In this document: positions 32,941 through 42,349 of the stretch, one piece after another
How the letters are laid out: each line of letters begins with the position of its first letter
How positions within the stretch are numbered: position 1 is the first letter of the stretch
Assembly: GCF_000757885.1 (NCBI RefSeq)
Contig: NZ_JQCR01000003.1
Span: 1-64,000 of the forward strand
Origin: Paenibacillus wynnii
GTDB lineage: Bacteria > Bacillota > Bacilli > Paenibacillales > Paenibacillaceae
DNA length: 64,000 bases
Direction: 5' to 3'
Notes under the pieces: model-generated
What the model was told of the DNA's origin: nothing
The model's input: the letters and a program-made list of their open reading frames with translations, nothing else
Databases searched by the model: none
Program-made: the position numbers and the translations under genes

Positions 32941-33830
32941 TAGGCCTCAACCTCTCTTCTCTTAAAGATGGACAACTGAATAATGGTGACGACCAGAACC
33001 GCTAGGAATAGAATGAGCGCTTTAGCTGTACCGTAGCCGTAGAGGTTGTTCTGGAAGGTATCCCGGTAAATATCGTAGGCAACACTATATGTCGTACCGC
33101 CGGGTCCACCGCCAGTCAGGGAAAGAATTACATCAAATACCTTAATGGAATTGGTCAGCGCCATGAACACGGAAATGGTGATCGATGGAGCGAGCAGCGG
33201 CAATGTGATACTGAAGAATTTTCTAAAAGGGCCCGCACCATCAACGGTAGCAGCTTCCTTAAGATCTTCAGGTACGGATTGCAGACCTGCGATGTAAATA
33301 ACCAGATAGAATCCGATAGACTGCCATATCGAAACCGCAAGGATGGAGATGAAGGCAAGTTCAGGGGTCCCGAGCCAGCTGAGATCGAATATTGCCCATC
33401 CTGTACTTGCACTTAAGGAACTGAAGCCTTGCATAAAGATGAATTTCCAGATAAAACCGACGATCACAAGGCTGAGAATATAAGGGACAAAGAATGCGGC
33501 TCTAAGCCACGATGTTGTTCTCAGCTTCATATCCAGAACAACCGCCAGCAGAATAGCCAGCACGTTGACGAGAATAATGTACAGAACCGCGTACTTTATG
33601 GTAAACCAAGCCGAATCTGCAAAATTGGTATCGCTCATAAAAATTTGCTTGAAATTATCAAGTCCAACGAACACGGGATTCTTAGCTATTCCGTTCCATT
33701 TGGTCATGGAGTATTGAATAGTCATGGCAAATGGAATGTAGAATGCTACAGCTATACAGATGAGAACCGGCAGAGTGAAAATACCGAACTCCATCTTTTC
33801 ACGCCATTTTCTGCCCAAAGTTTTTAACAT
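32940..33830 (-). CDS. Carbohydrate ABC transporter permease, MalF-like
   Basis: A 296 aa CUT1 permease with six membrane segments and the EAA motif 'DLKEAATVDGAGPFRKFFSI' (about 203-222). The N-terminal membrane segment is followed by the expected periplasm-facing part 'SMTKWNGIAKNPVFVGLDNF'. The sequence 'LSLTGGGPGGTTYSV' is typical of MalF/LacF/UgpA types. ATG 33830 follows AAGAAGAGGTGCAACC. The operon is divergent from the sensor kinase gene, with about 170 bp of shared control DNA between them. Confidence 0.9.
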   Translation of the reverse strand: MLKTLGRKWREKMEFGIFTLPVLICIAVAFYIPFAMTIQYSMTKWNGIAKNPVFVGLDNFKQIFMSDTNFADSAWFTIKYAVLYIILVNVLAILLAVVLDMKLRTTSWLRAAFFVPYILSLVIVGFIWKFIFMQGFSSLSASTGWAIFDLSWLGTPELAFISILAVSIWQSIGFYLVIYIAGLQSVPEDLKEAATVDGAGPFRKFFSITLPLLAPSITISVFMALTNSIKVFDVILSLTGGGPGGTTYSVAYDIYRDTFQNNLYGYGTAKALILFLAVLVVTIIQLSIFKRREVEA

Positions 33831-34002
33831 GGTTGCACCTCTTCTTATATTGGGGTAGTAGTTGTAATGCTTGCCACTCCTAGTCTTTCAGGTTAGTCTA
33901 TATTGAGTATTATAGAGCAGTGCCCCCCACTCAAGAATGGATTTAAGAGTACAGATAGGGGTAAAAAGGTGAACTGAATCTGAAGCTGGGAGGATGTCTG
34001 TC

Positions 34003-35859
34003 ATGATTAGAAAAACGATATTGAAACCGTTTCAAAATCTGTTTGAGTCCGTGTCGCGTAGGCTCGTGAACAAGCTTATTTTGCTATTTACTCTGATTAT
34101 TATTCTGGTTGTGACCTCCCTGACTTTTATTTCTTACGGGATGCTCCAGAAGGAGTCTGTGAACAATAGTATTGACAGTACCAGTAACAATTTATTATTA
34201 GTCGGGCGTAATTTAGAAAGCTACCTGGACGGTATTGAACAATTATCTCTGCCGCAGATTTCATATGACGAAATTATCTATGCTATTTTGCACGAATCCA
34301 CAGACTATGCTTCGAAAATGTATGTACAGGATTATTTGAAGAATATTTACTTTTCGCGTAACGATCTGGAGGCTATTTATCTGTATGTCATTAAGGAAAA
34401 TAAGTACTACTCTGTAACCAAGGAGAATTACAATATTGCAGTCCGAATTGTAGAGCATCCACCGATAGATAATCTGACGTGGTATCAGCAAGCCTTAGAA
34501 AGTCCCAATAACCGCTCCTATCAGTCATTTGTGAAAGAAGAGTCGGAACAGATGTCGGGCAGTGTTGATTATCCTGTCAACAAGGACAATAGCTTTATGG
34601 GCTATCACAGATTGTTCCGCTCCATTATCTCTAGGGAGCCGCAGGCTGTATTGTCCCTCTATTTCAACTCCTCCGTGAAGGACGAGATAATGAAGGATAT
34701 TCCGTTCAGCAGCGGGCAGCATCTGATGTACGTTAGTCCGGATCAGCAGCCTTTTTATGTAGATGATCCAAAGTTTTATGCGAAAAGTGAACAAGCAGGG
34801 CTGTTGAAAAAGCTAACGACAGTCAGCGGTCGGTTCACATGGTCAGACGATGAGCAGAAATATTTAGTGATTTATAACAACAGTCAAAAAGAGGGTTGGA
34901 AGCTGATCAAGCCGATTCCCTACAAAGAGATCTATGAAGCAGCTAACACCACACGAGATCTGAATTATCTTATCGGTTTGATCTTCCTGATTGTCTCTGT
35001 TATTCTTGTCAGCTTTACCTCCAACAAAATTACAAAACCGCTCAAAAATCTGTCGTTGCAAATGAAACGTTTCAGTACAGGGAGCTTCGATGTGACGGCC
35101 CAGGTTGAGGGAAAAGATGAAATCGCCTATTTATCACGTCACTTCAACAAAATGGTTGAGAACACCAATGAATTGATTAATGAGCGCTACAAAATGAAAA
35201 TTGTTGAAAAAAACGCAGTTTTAAAAGCGCTGGAAGCGGAGATCAATCCTCATTTCCTATACAATGCACTTCAGGCCATTTCTACCAAAGCGTTAAAGAA
35301 TAACAATGATGACATTGTCGATATGGTCGATAATCTGGCAATGACGCTGAGATATTGTATAAGTGGCAAGGACGTTGTACATGCAAGAGAAGAGCTGAAA
35401 CATATAGAACGCTATTTAGCCCTGCAAAAAGCCCGTTTCGGAGGTAGAATGCAGGTTGAATATGAGTGGGATGAACATCTAATGGAGTTGAAAATTCCAA
35501 AGCTCTCCATACAAACGTTGGTAGAGAATTGTATCAAACACGCTTTGGAAAAGGTATCGAGCACAATCACCATTACGATTATGGCACGGATGACACCAAG
35601 TTTCTTTGTTATTACCGTAGCCGATAATGGACCTGGATTTAACGAAGGAAGGCTGGAGCAGGTAATGAGTACATTGCTTATGGATTGGGATGACCGTGAA
35701 GAGTCGGATGAGGGAAACAATGAAAGCATTGGGCTGAAAAACTTGAATGCCCGACTTAAGCTTTTATATGGGGATGAAGCTGGATTAGTGATACGAAGTG
35801 ACGAGAACGGTACAGAGATGGACATGCTGTTGCCGAGGGGAGGCATAAACCATGTATAA
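34003..35859 (+). CDS. YesM-type sensor histidine kinase
   Basis: A 618 aa membrane kinase. An N-terminal anchor (about 25-47), a large extracellular domain (about 48-317), a second membrane segment (about 320-342), a HAMP domain ('SNKITKPLKNLSLQMKRFS', about 343-400) and a HisKA_7TM-type domain with phosphorylated H417 in 'EINPHFLYNALQ'. The HATPase has the N box 'VENCIKHAL' and G box 'DNGPGFN'. ATG 34003 is preferred; GGGAGG abuts the ATG at 33994. It overlaps the response regulator gene by 8 bp. It senses an extracellular cue, probably linked to the neighbouring sugar uptake and alpha-galactosidase genes. Confidence 0.88.
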   Translation: MIRKTILKPFQNLFESVSRRLVNKLILLFTLIIILVVTSLTFISYGMLQKESVNNSIDSTSNNLLLVGRNLESYLDGIEQLSLPQISYDEIIYAILHESTDYASKMYVQDYLKNIYFSRNDLEAIYLYVIKENKYYSVTKENYNIAVRIVEHPPIDNLTWYQQALESPNNRSYQSFVKEESEQMSGSVDYPVNKDNSFMGYHRLFRSIISREPQAVLSLYFNSSVKDEIMKDIPFSSGQHLMYVSPDQQPFYVDDPKFYAKSEQAGLLKKLTTVSGRFTWSDDEQKYLVIYNNSQKEGWKLIKPIPYKEIYEAANTTRDLNYLIGLIFLIVSVILVSFTSNKITKPLKNLSLQMKRFSTGSFDVTAQVEGKDEIAYLSRHFNKMVENTNELINERYKMKIVEKNAVLKALEAEINPHFLYNALQAISTKALKNNNDDIVDMVDNLAMTLRYCISGKDVVHAREELKHIERYLALQKARFGGRMQVEYEWDEHLMELKIPKLSIQTLVENCIKHALEKVSSTITITIMARMTPSFFVITVADNGPGFNEGRLEQVMSTLLMDWDDREESDEGNNESIGLKNLNARLKLLYGDEAGLVIRSDENGTEMDMLLPRGGINHV

Positions 35860-37495
35860 AGTTTTAATTATCGATGATGAAGAGCCTTTACGCGAAGCGA
35901 TTACAATTCTGGGAGATTGGCAAGGCCTGGGTGTAGAACAACTGTTAGAAGCTACGAACGGTAACATGGGTTTGGATATGCTGCGTCAGCACAAAATTGA
36001 CCTTGCCATCGTGGATATGAAGATGCCTGAGCTTAATGGTTCTGAATTTCTACAGATTGTGGAGCAGGACTACCCGGATCTTTTGACCATAGTAATTAGC
36101 GGATATAATGATTTCGAATATACCCGGCAGGCGATTCGCTCTAAGGTTGTGGATTATTTGCTGAAGCCGGTCAATCGGATAGATCTGAATGCTGCACTGC
36201 AGAAAGCGATAGACATCCTGGAGGCTAAACGTAAGAAAGAAAGTGAGTTTATTAATAAAAATATAACCCTAAATATGTCGCTGCCGAAGCTGAAGGAAAA
36301 AATGTACTTTTCCATCATTGAGCGAAGCTTTAAGAACCAGTCTAATGAGGCCTTTCTTCCTTTAATCGGCGCGGATACTGCAGGGAATCATTTTGTAGCA
36401 GGGCATATGAGAGTACTCAATCTGGAGCAGGTTAGAAAAGAACGTTTCCACAAAGACAGCGATTTGCTTCATTTTGCAGTAACCAATGTTATTAATGAGA
36501 TCAGTGATGACCAGCTGCAGGCTTTTAGCTTCCTGAGTCCTAAAGGGGAACGTGAATATATCGCCATTTTTACGATGAAGGGCGGTTATAAGGAAGATGC
36601 GGCTTACCGTACCCTCTATCATATGAAGAAGGTGGCTTCTTCCTTGAAGGAGCTATTTGGATTCGTAGTAGCTGCGGGTCTGGGCCATCCCTACGGAGAT
36701 ATTATGGATATTGCTAAGTCCTATGATACCGCTAAGACCGTGTTAAATAGTGTTGACCTTCTGAAGCTTAAGGGATCCATAGTAGCGAATCATTCGGATA
36801 AAATCACATCCAAAGACAATCCATCCCTGACAAGCCGGATGCCATTAATTCGTAATGCATTAGAGAGCGGGAGTATGAATCACGCCAAAAGTATTCTAAG
36901 CGAGTTCACGAAAAAGTGGAGGGATTCGGAAGGCTTTAGTATCGGAGAGGCAGACCGCACTCTTCAAGAATTCATTATTTTATTGAATGATGTTGCCTCA
37001 GAACTGAATGTTCCTCTGGAACGTTTACGGAGTGAGGAAGAAAAGGGCCTTGGAGGCTTAGGAATCCTGGGTGATTTTGCCTCCTTTGAGCAATTTGAAG
37101 CGCTGCTGAATGAAATACTGGACCGATACAGTGCTGAGATCAGCAAGGTTCTGGCTGGGGATCGATCCAGTGTACTGGGAAATATTAAAGCATACATTGA
37201 TAATCATTATTTTGAGAATATTAAAATATCGCTGTTTACGGATAAGTATTTCCTAAGCAGAGAATACTTGATGAAGCTGTTCAAGGGGCAATATGGCTAT
37301 GGCATTCACGAGTATGTGCAGAAGGTAAGAATGGACAAAGCGAAGGATTTGCTTGGCGATCCAAACCTCAAAATTCAGGATATTTCCGAGATGCTGGGCT
37401 ACAAGGACAAGAACTATTTCAGTAAAGCCTTTCGTAATTATTACGAGTGCTCACCTACTGAATATAGAATCGTTCTGGGAGGGGGAGAAAAGTGA
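35852..37495 (+). CDS. YesN-type response regulator with AraC DNA-binding domain
   Basis: A 547 aa regulator: receiver domain 1-120 with acidic pair D8-D9 and phospho-acceptor D55 ('LAIVDMKMPE'), conserved Lys in 'LLKPVNR'. A long central region (about 125-440) of the kind found in YesN proteins is followed by a C-terminal AraC helix-turn-helix pair (about 445-545, 'YFLSREYLMKLFKGQYG', 'IQDISEMLGYKDKNYFSKAF'). It is translated with the kinase gene. Likely targets are the permease operon, the binding protein gene and the alpha-galactosidase. Confidence 0.9.
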   Translation: MYKVLIIDDEEPLREAITILGDWQGLGVEQLLEATNGNMGLDMLRQHKIDLAIVDMKMPELNGSEFLQIVEQDYPDLLTIVISGYNDFEYTRQAIRSKVVDYLLKPVNRIDLNAALQKAIDILEAKRKKESEFINKNITLNMSLPKLKEKMYFSIIERSFKNQSNEAFLPLIGADTAGNHFVAGHMRVLNLEQVRKERFHKDSDLLHFAVTNVINEISDDQLQAFSFLSPKGEREYIAIFTMKGGYKEDAAYRTLYHMKKVASSLKELFGFVVAAGLGHPYGDIMDIAKSYDTAKTVLNSVDLLKLKGSIVANHSDKITSKDNPSLTSRMPLIRNALESGSMNHAKSILSEFTKKWRDSEGFSIGEADRTLQEFIILLNDVASELNVPLERLRSEEEKGLGGLGILGDFASFEQFEALLNEILDRYSAEISKVLAGDRSSVLGNIKAYIDNHYFENIKISLFTDKYFLSREYLMKLFKGQYGYGIHEYVQKVRMDKAKDLLGDPNLKIQDISEMLGYKDKNYFSKAFRNYYECSPTEYRIVLGGGEK

Positions 37496-37618
37496 AGCGG
37501 TTTCATCAGCACACTTTTTTACCCTCATAAGTTCACTTATGTACATTCTTATCCTTTCTCTTTTTCATTAGAATGACATCAAGACCACAAGATGTATAGG
37601 AAAAGGGGGCAACACAAC

Positions 37619-38944
37619 ATGTTCAAAAAGTTATGGACGCTATCTGCCAGCTTACTGCTCGTAGGCGGATTGCTTGCAGGCTGCGGAGGAAACAACAATG
37701 CCGCGGAGAACAACACAGCAGGTAATACGGGGGCCGGTAACGGAAATGCAGGCACTGCTAAAGAAGTTAAGATCAACATGTTCACAGCTTCACCTGAATA
37801 TACGGAGGCTTTTAACGCTTATATTGCTGAGTACAAAAAGGTAAAACCTAATGTTTCGATTAACCTTGAAATTATGCAAGCCGATTATAATACCGTTTTG
37901 AAATCCAAAATTGCCGCTGGAAGCACACCTGATGTGTTCCAAACTACGGCTGGCGGAGATATTGATACCTTTGCTGAATATAGCGCTGATCTTACCAATG
38001 AGCCGCTTGCAGCTGCCATGACGGATGCTGTACGTGCTAACATGAGCTCAAAAGATGGCAAGGTACTTGGGTTACCTGTAAAAGGAAACCTGTTCGTGCT
38101 GATGTATAATAAAAAACTTATAGCTGATGCAGGAATTACTGAAGTTCCTAAGACTACTGCACAATTGGATGAGGCAATCACAAAGCTCGAAGCCAAAGGA
38201 ATTACTCCTTTCGCCAACGCTTATAAAGAGTGGTGGGTATGGAAGCACGTCTTCCAACACTTTGTAGATGCAGCTGCTATAGATGCAGGTACTGACGCCA
38301 AAACACTCGTAGCTGATTTCATTGCCGGAAAAACAACATTCAAGGATCATCCGGTATTGAATGATAACTTCTTTAAGTTTGTGGATACCACAGTTAAATA
38401 CGGAACAGACAAACCGCTTGAACGGGATAGCAATGCTGAAGTCAGCGACTTTGCACTCGGTAAGGCAGCATTCATGACAGGTAAGGGCGCATGGGATGAA
38501 GAAGCCATTAAGAAGATTACACCGGACTTCCAGCTTGGAATTATGGGCTATCCTGTAAGCGAAAAAGCTGAGCAATCCATGATTATCACGGGTGCCGATC
38601 AGGCGCTACGCATTAACAAGGATTCCGCTGTTGCAGCAGAAACCATTGAATTCTTCAACTGGTTGTATACTTCCGAGTACGGCAAGAACTGGTTCTCTAC
38701 TGTAGCCAAGGTTATTCCGCCGATCAAGGATGCTCCGCTTCCAGCTCTGGACATGCCTAAGCAAATGGATGAGATTCTTAAAACTGAAAAATCCGGTGAC
38801 CTGTCCGTTAACTATTCACTGGATACCTTCCACCAGAAGTTTGGTGAATTGATGCAGGCTTATATTGGCGGCAGCAAAACTAAAGATCAAGCAATCACCG
38901 AAATTCAAAAAGCATGGATTCAATTTGGATCTGCTGCACAGTAA
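37619..38944 (+). CDS. Sugar ABC transporter substrate-binding lipoprotein
   Basis: A 441 aa extracellular solute-binding protein (family 1). The signal peptide ends in the lipobox 'LLAGC' with the lipid-modified C22, followed by an Asn/Gly-rich linker. 'VNIKMFTASPEYTEAF'-type start of the mature domain, 'TPDVFQTTAGGD' and 'GKAAFMTGKGAW' are typical of CUT1 binding proteins for oligosaccharides. ATG 37619 follows AAAGGGGGCAACACAAC. It is separated from the permeases by the two-component genes but is the only binding protein nearby. Its ligand is probably an alpha-galactoside, by context. Confidence 0.88.
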   Translation: MFKKLWTLSASLLLVGGLLAGCGGNNNAAENNTAGNTGAGNGNAGTAKEVKINMFTASPEYTEAFNAYIAEYKKVKPNVSINLEIMQADYNTVLKSKIAAGSTPDVFQTTAGGDIDTFAEYSADLTNEPLAAAMTDAVRANMSSKDGKVLGLPVKGNLFVLMYNKKLIADAGITEVPKTTAQLDEAITKLEAKGITPFANAYKEWWVWKHVFQHFVDAAAIDAGTDAKTLVADFIAGKTTFKDHPVLNDNFFKFVDTTVKYGTDKPLERDSNAEVSDFALGKAAFMTGKGAWDEEAIKKITPDFQLGIMGYPVSEKAEQSMIITGADQALRINKDSAVAAETIEFFNWLYTSEYGKNWFSTVAKVIPPIKDAPLPALDMPKQMDEILKTEKSGDLSVNYSLDTFHQKFGELMQAYIGGSKTKDQAITEIQKAWIQFGSAAQ

Positions 38945-38960
38945 GCGATAATAAGGGTCG

Positions 38961-39008
38961 GGGGTGTCTCCACAGTAAGCTTCATTTACTGGAGGGATGC
39001 CCCTTTCT
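38961..39008 (+). terminator. Terminator after the binding-protein gene
   Basis: Long imperfect stem from GGGGTGTC...CAGTAA to TTACTGG...GATGCCCC, followed by a T-rich stretch. Confidence 0.65.
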
Positions 39009-39068
39009 TGTTTATAATAGGTAAGCGAATACATGTATTCGAGAACTGACAGGAGGCTGGATTTATTC

Positions 39069-41159
39069 ATGAGCAAGATCATTGATATAGCAGAAAATGG
39101 ACTTTATCTTGTATTAGAAATTACGGTTGAGCAAGACGTACGTCTGCTTCATTTTGGTGCAGAACCGCTAAGTGTGGATATCTCCGAAAAAAACAAGCCA
39201 GGCTTCCGGTTAATGGAGCTGCAGTTGTCGGGAGAAGATCGCGCTGAATATCACGGCCGTACACACCGGGCCTCCTATCCCGGACTTAGAATGACCTTTG
39301 ATCATTATACGGATTCTACAAATGAGCTGGGGCGCAAGCTTGACATACATCTGGTTGACGGAATAACCGGACTCCGTGCAGTCCAGCATTTTCAATTCTA
39401 TAAAGAGATTGGAATCATGCGCTGCTGGACCGTACTTGAGAATGCAGGCGATGCAGAGGTATCTGTCGAATACGTCTCCTCCTTTGCCCTCACAGGTGTT
39501 GATAAAGAAGGATCAAGCGACCGGAGCGATAAGATTGAGGTATCTTTGGCACATAGCGGTTGGCAGAGTGAGATCCAATGGCGGACCTACAGTTTGCCGG
39601 AGCTGGGCATGTCGCATCTATCAGACCGTGGTTCTAAGCGGATAGCCTGCAGTAACACAGGTTCATGGTCGGCAGCGGAGCTTATCCCTATGGCGGTTCT
39701 ACACAATAAGGAGAGCGGGACAAGCCTCTTTTGGCAGATTGAACATAACGGTTCATGGCACTGGGAAATGACGGATCAATATGACCAATTGAGTCTATTG
39801 ATAAGCGGACCTAACGAAAGTGATAATCATTGGTGGAAAAAACTGCAGCCAGGTGAAGAATTCACTTCTGTACCGGTGGCTGTCGGCTCTGTTCAGGGCG
39901 GATTCGAGACAGCTATAGAACAGCTTACTGCTTATCGCAGAGCCATTCGCCGTCCAAATGAGGATAACGAGCTGCTGCGGATTATTTTCAATGATTATAT
40001 GAATTGTCTTTGGGGAAGCCCCACAACGGAGAAGCTGCTACCGTTAATTGATGCCGCGGCTGATGTAGGCTGCGAATATTTCTGTATAGATGCAGGCTGG
40101 TACGCACCGGGCGAGTGGTGGGATGGAGTTGGGCAGTGGCTGCCTTCGGAGGAGCGATTTCCAGAGGGTATCAAGTACGTTCTCGACTATATTCGGGAAA
40201 AAGGACTGATTCCGGGTCTCTGGCTGGAGTTGGAGGTTATGGGTATCAATAGTCCGAAGCTTACGGAAACAGATGACAGCTGGTTCTTTATGCGGCACGG
40301 AAAAAGAATTAAGGATCGAAGCCGGTATCACCTGGATTACCGCAATCCAAAGGTTATACAACATGCCGATGGTGTAATCAAGAGATTGGTTGAAGAATAC
40401 GGTGTGGGCTATATCAAAATGGATTATAACATTAATGCGGGTATCGGCACGGAGACGGCTGCGGATAGCTTTGGGGATGGATTGCTTGAGCATAACCGTG
40501 CTTATCTGGCTTGGCTTGACCGTATATTCGTGCGGTATCCTAACCTCGTTATTGAGAACTGTTCCAGCGGCGGTATGCGTATGGATTATGCGATGCTCAG
40601 CCGTCACAGCATACAGTCCACGAGTGATCAGGAGGATTATGTGCAATATGCGGCGATTGCTGCAGCCTCACCTGCTGCCCTTACACCCGAGCAGTCGGCG
40701 GTATGGTCTTACCCGCTGCGGGAAGGGGATGACGAGGAAGTCATCTTCAATATGATTAATGCGCTTCTGCTCCGTGTTCATCAGAGCGGGCATTTGGCGG
40801 AACTTAGCCCGCGGCGCAGGGAGCTGGTAAAGGAGGCGTTGGATTACTATAAAGTGATCCGCAGCGACATCCCGCATTCGACTCCTTTCTGGCCGTTGGG
40901 TCTTCCGGATTCACAGGCGGATTGGGTAAGCTTCGGCCTGAAGCGCGGTAACCGCCGTTATCTGGCAGTATGGCGGATTGCGGGAGATGCGGAGTCAATC
41001 ACTCTACCTCTTGAGAGTCTGAAGGGACAGGAACCGGACATTACCTGCGCTTATCCGCAAGAGCCGGACACGGACTGGCAATGGAGCAAGGAAGAAGGGC
41101 AACTGACGGTATCCCTTCCTAGCGGTAAGATTGCCCGTCTGTTTGAGATTCGTTCATAG
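39069..41159 (+). CDS. Alpha-galactosidase, GH36
   Basis: A 696 aa intracellular glycoside hydrolase of family 36 (clan GH-D), splitting terminal alpha-1,6-galactose from raffinose- or melibiose-type sugars. A beta-rich N-terminal domain (1 to about 300) leads into the catalytic barrel. The nucleophile is in 'GYIKMDYNINAG', and the acid/base Asp is in 'SIQSTSDQED', after the 'ENCSSGGMRMDY' substrate loop. The C-terminal beta domain is short. I chose ATG 39069; AGGAGG lies about 12 bp upstream, while 39033 has none. No signal peptide, so the sugar is first imported, in accord with the ABC genes next door. Confidence 0.85.
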   Translation: MSKIIDIAENGLYLVLEITVEQDVRLLHFGAEPLSVDISEKNKPGFRLMELQLSGEDRAEYHGRTHRASYPGLRMTFDHYTDSTNELGRKLDIHLVDGITGLRAVQHFQFYKEIGIMRCWTVLENAGDAEVSVEYVSSFALTGVDKEGSSDRSDKIEVSLAHSGWQSEIQWRTYSLPELGMSHLSDRGSKRIACSNTGSWSAAELIPMAVLHNKESGTSLFWQIEHNGSWHWEMTDQYDQLSLLISGPNESDNHWWKKLQPGEEFTSVPVAVGSVQGGFETAIEQLTAYRRAIRRPNEDNELLRIIFNDYMNCLWGSPTTEKLLPLIDAAADVGCEYFCIDAGWYAPGEWWDGVGQWLPSEERFPEGIKYVLDYIREKGLIPGLWLELEVMGINSPKLTETDDSWFFMRHGKRIKDRSRYHLDYRNPKVIQHADGVIKRLVEEYGVGYIKMDYNINAGIGTETAADSFGDGLLEHNRAYLAWLDRIFVRYPNLVIENCSSGGMRMDYAMLSRHSIQSTSDQEDYVQYAAIAAASPAALTPEQSAVWSYPLREGDDEEVIFNMINALLLRVHQSGHLAELSPRRRELVKEALDYYKVIRSDIPHSTPFWPLGLPDSQADWVSFGLKRGNRRYLAVWRIAGDAESITLPLESLKGQEPDITCAYPQEPDTDWQWSKEEGQLTVSLPSGKIARLFEIRS

Positions 41160-41178
41160 AACGGATACTGGAATGGGC

Positions 41179-41313
41179 GGATCCAAGTGTAAAAGTGCAC
41201 TTGAATTGTCCCCGGTAGCTGGATTGGACGGATTCAAGTGTAGAAATACATTTGAATTGCTCCCGAAAGCTGGATTGGACGGATTCATAGGTAAAAGTAC
41301 ATTTGAATTGACC
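41179..41313. repeat. 51-bp tandem repeat, 2.6 copies
   Basis: Units start at 41179, 41230 and 41281 with GGATCCAAGTGTA- or GGATTCA-type beginnings and share 'TTGAATTG' and 'CTGGATTGGAC'. Because 51 is a multiple of three, both strands show spurious open frames with repeated peptide units; these are not genes. Confidence 0.8.
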
Positions 41314-41349
41314 TAGAGCGCTCAGTATGGCCACGTAAACAATGGAAAA

Positions 41350-41379
41350 GACCTTCGCAAAATACGCGAAGGTTTTTTT
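41350..41379 (+). terminator. Terminator after the alpha-galactosidase region
   Basis: ACCTTCGC/GCGAAGGT stem with a seven-base loop and seven Ts. Confidence 0.8.
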
Positions 41380-41413
41380 ACATATTTTAAACTATATAAA
41401 TTGAACTTTAAAA

Positions 41414-41612
41414 TTAGAGAAAAGGGAACGGAGTGACGAAGGGGGATTTTGGAACTGGAGGAGCGAGAGCGTTCGCCCGAAAGCTTTCCGTAGGAAAGCT
41501 AGCTTCGAAAGCATAGGCAGTCTGCGGATTTCTACCGCGAAGAGCGGTATGATTCAAAGAAATCTGTAGACAACAGCGGCCGGAAGTCCAAACATTCACC
41601 GCAGTGCGACCA
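41414..41612. repeat. Dispersed intergenic repeat, copy 1
   Basis: GC-rich block of about 200 bp in an AT-rich gap. It shares short conserved pieces with 50531-50690: 'GAGCGTTCGCC', a 'CGGATTT..ACCGC' arm and 'AAATCTG...ACAACAGCG' at similar spacing. A central hairpin pairs GATTTC with GAAATC and ACCGC with GCGGT. The minus-strand open frame of 61 codons here is a by-product. The gap 41160-41868 otherwise holds only the tandem repeat, a terminator and the abrB-type promoter. Confidence 0.55.
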
Positions 41613-41678
41613 ATCCTTTATTCTAAAAATCTTAAGTTCAATCTATATAAATTAAAATTTCATGAAAATCGTATAATT

Positions 41679-41772
41679 TGTCGAAACACGCCTAAACTTT
41701 ATTGAATATTTTGTCGATATATATCAAAAGTTGTAGAAAAAAATTGACAGGAAAGAAATAGCACTTTAAAAT
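41679..41772 (+). promoter_or_regulatory. abrB-type promoter with two Spo0A-like boxes
   Basis: TTGACA (41744-41749), 17 bp, TAAAAT (41767-41772). Upstream are TGTCGAA (41679-41685, a perfect 0A box core) and TGTCGAT (41712-41718, one mismatch), 33 bp apart, or three helical turns. In Bacillus subtilis, Spo0A-P represses abrB through such boxes; here the boxes lie upstream of the -35. Confidence 0.5.
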
Positions 41773-41868
41773 GCAAGTAAGACGTAATCATTACTACTAC
41801 ATAGTGGCTTTGTAAGCTTTTAACATGAATGATTATATAAGTGTTATTTCAGGGGAGGATGTATAATG

Positions 41869-42123
41869 ATGAAAGCAACAGGTATTGTAAGAAAAGTTGA
41901 TGAATTGGGACGTATCGTTATTCCGATCGAATTACGCAGAACGATGGGGATTGACATAAAAGATCCACTAGAAATTTTTGTGGACGGGGAAAAAATCATT
42001 CTCAGAAAATACGAGCCTACTTGTGTCTTTTCCGGAAGCGCAGAAAACTTGATTAATTTCAAGGGTAAAATGATCAGCAAAGATATTCTTGAAGAACTGA
42101 CTGCAAGCTTTGACAGACTGTAA
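41869..42123 (+). CDS. AbrB/Abh-family transition-state regulator
   Basis: An 84 aa protein with the swapped-hairpin AbrB domain at residues 1-50: 'ATGIVRKVDELGRIVIPIEL', 'RRTMGIDIKDPLEIF', 'GEKIILRKYEP'. The C-terminal dimerisation part carries a 'CVFSGSAENLINFKGK' motif typical of AbrB and Abh. Such proteins repress stationary-phase and sporulation genes during growth. Two ATGs in a row follow GGGGAGGATGTATA. It is monocistronic with its own terminator. Confidence 0.88.
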   Translation: MKATGIVRKVDELGRIVIPIELRRTMGIDIKDPLEIFVDGEKIILRKYEPTCVFSGSAENLINFKGKMISKDILEELTASFDRL

Positions 42124-42134
42124 ATAAACAGAAA

Positions 42135-42188
42135 TAAGGGACTGTTCCTTCGGCAAGAAATACGCTGAAAGGAATAGTCCTTTTTTTA
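42135..42188 (+). terminator. Terminator of the AbrB-type gene
   Basis: AAGGGACTGTTCCTT pairs imperfectly with AAGGAATAGTCCTTT and is followed by seven Ts. Confidence 0.8.
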
Positions 42189-42349
42189 TAGAAACGGACC
42201 ATATCAAGAAAGGTCAGAGTTAAATCTAACTTGGGTAGGGATCCCAATCTGGACAATGAACACTGCTTTCTATATCATAGGGCATGTAACAACCTTATTG
42301 CCTAAAGAAGGAAATCCCAGCATACGATTCAGGAAGGGAAGGGTTACAG

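Noticed and set aside
34021..34035. TTGAAAC-C-GTTTCAA palindrome as a CcpA (cre) site
   Set aside because: It lies inside the start of the kinase coding sequence and differs from the cre consensus at an important position; function is doubtful.
40044..40646. 200-codon minus-strand frame in the alpha-galactosidase gene
   Set aside because: Shadow of the GH36 catalytic region, which carries clear active-site motifs on the plus strand.
41119..41334. Open frames of 61 and 71 codons on both strands
   Set aside because: They arise from the 51-bp tandem repeat whose period is a multiple of three; no ribosome sites.
41414..41599. 61-codon minus-strand frame in the dispersed repeat
   Set aside because: No ribosome site and the block belongs to a repeat that also occurs without such a frame.
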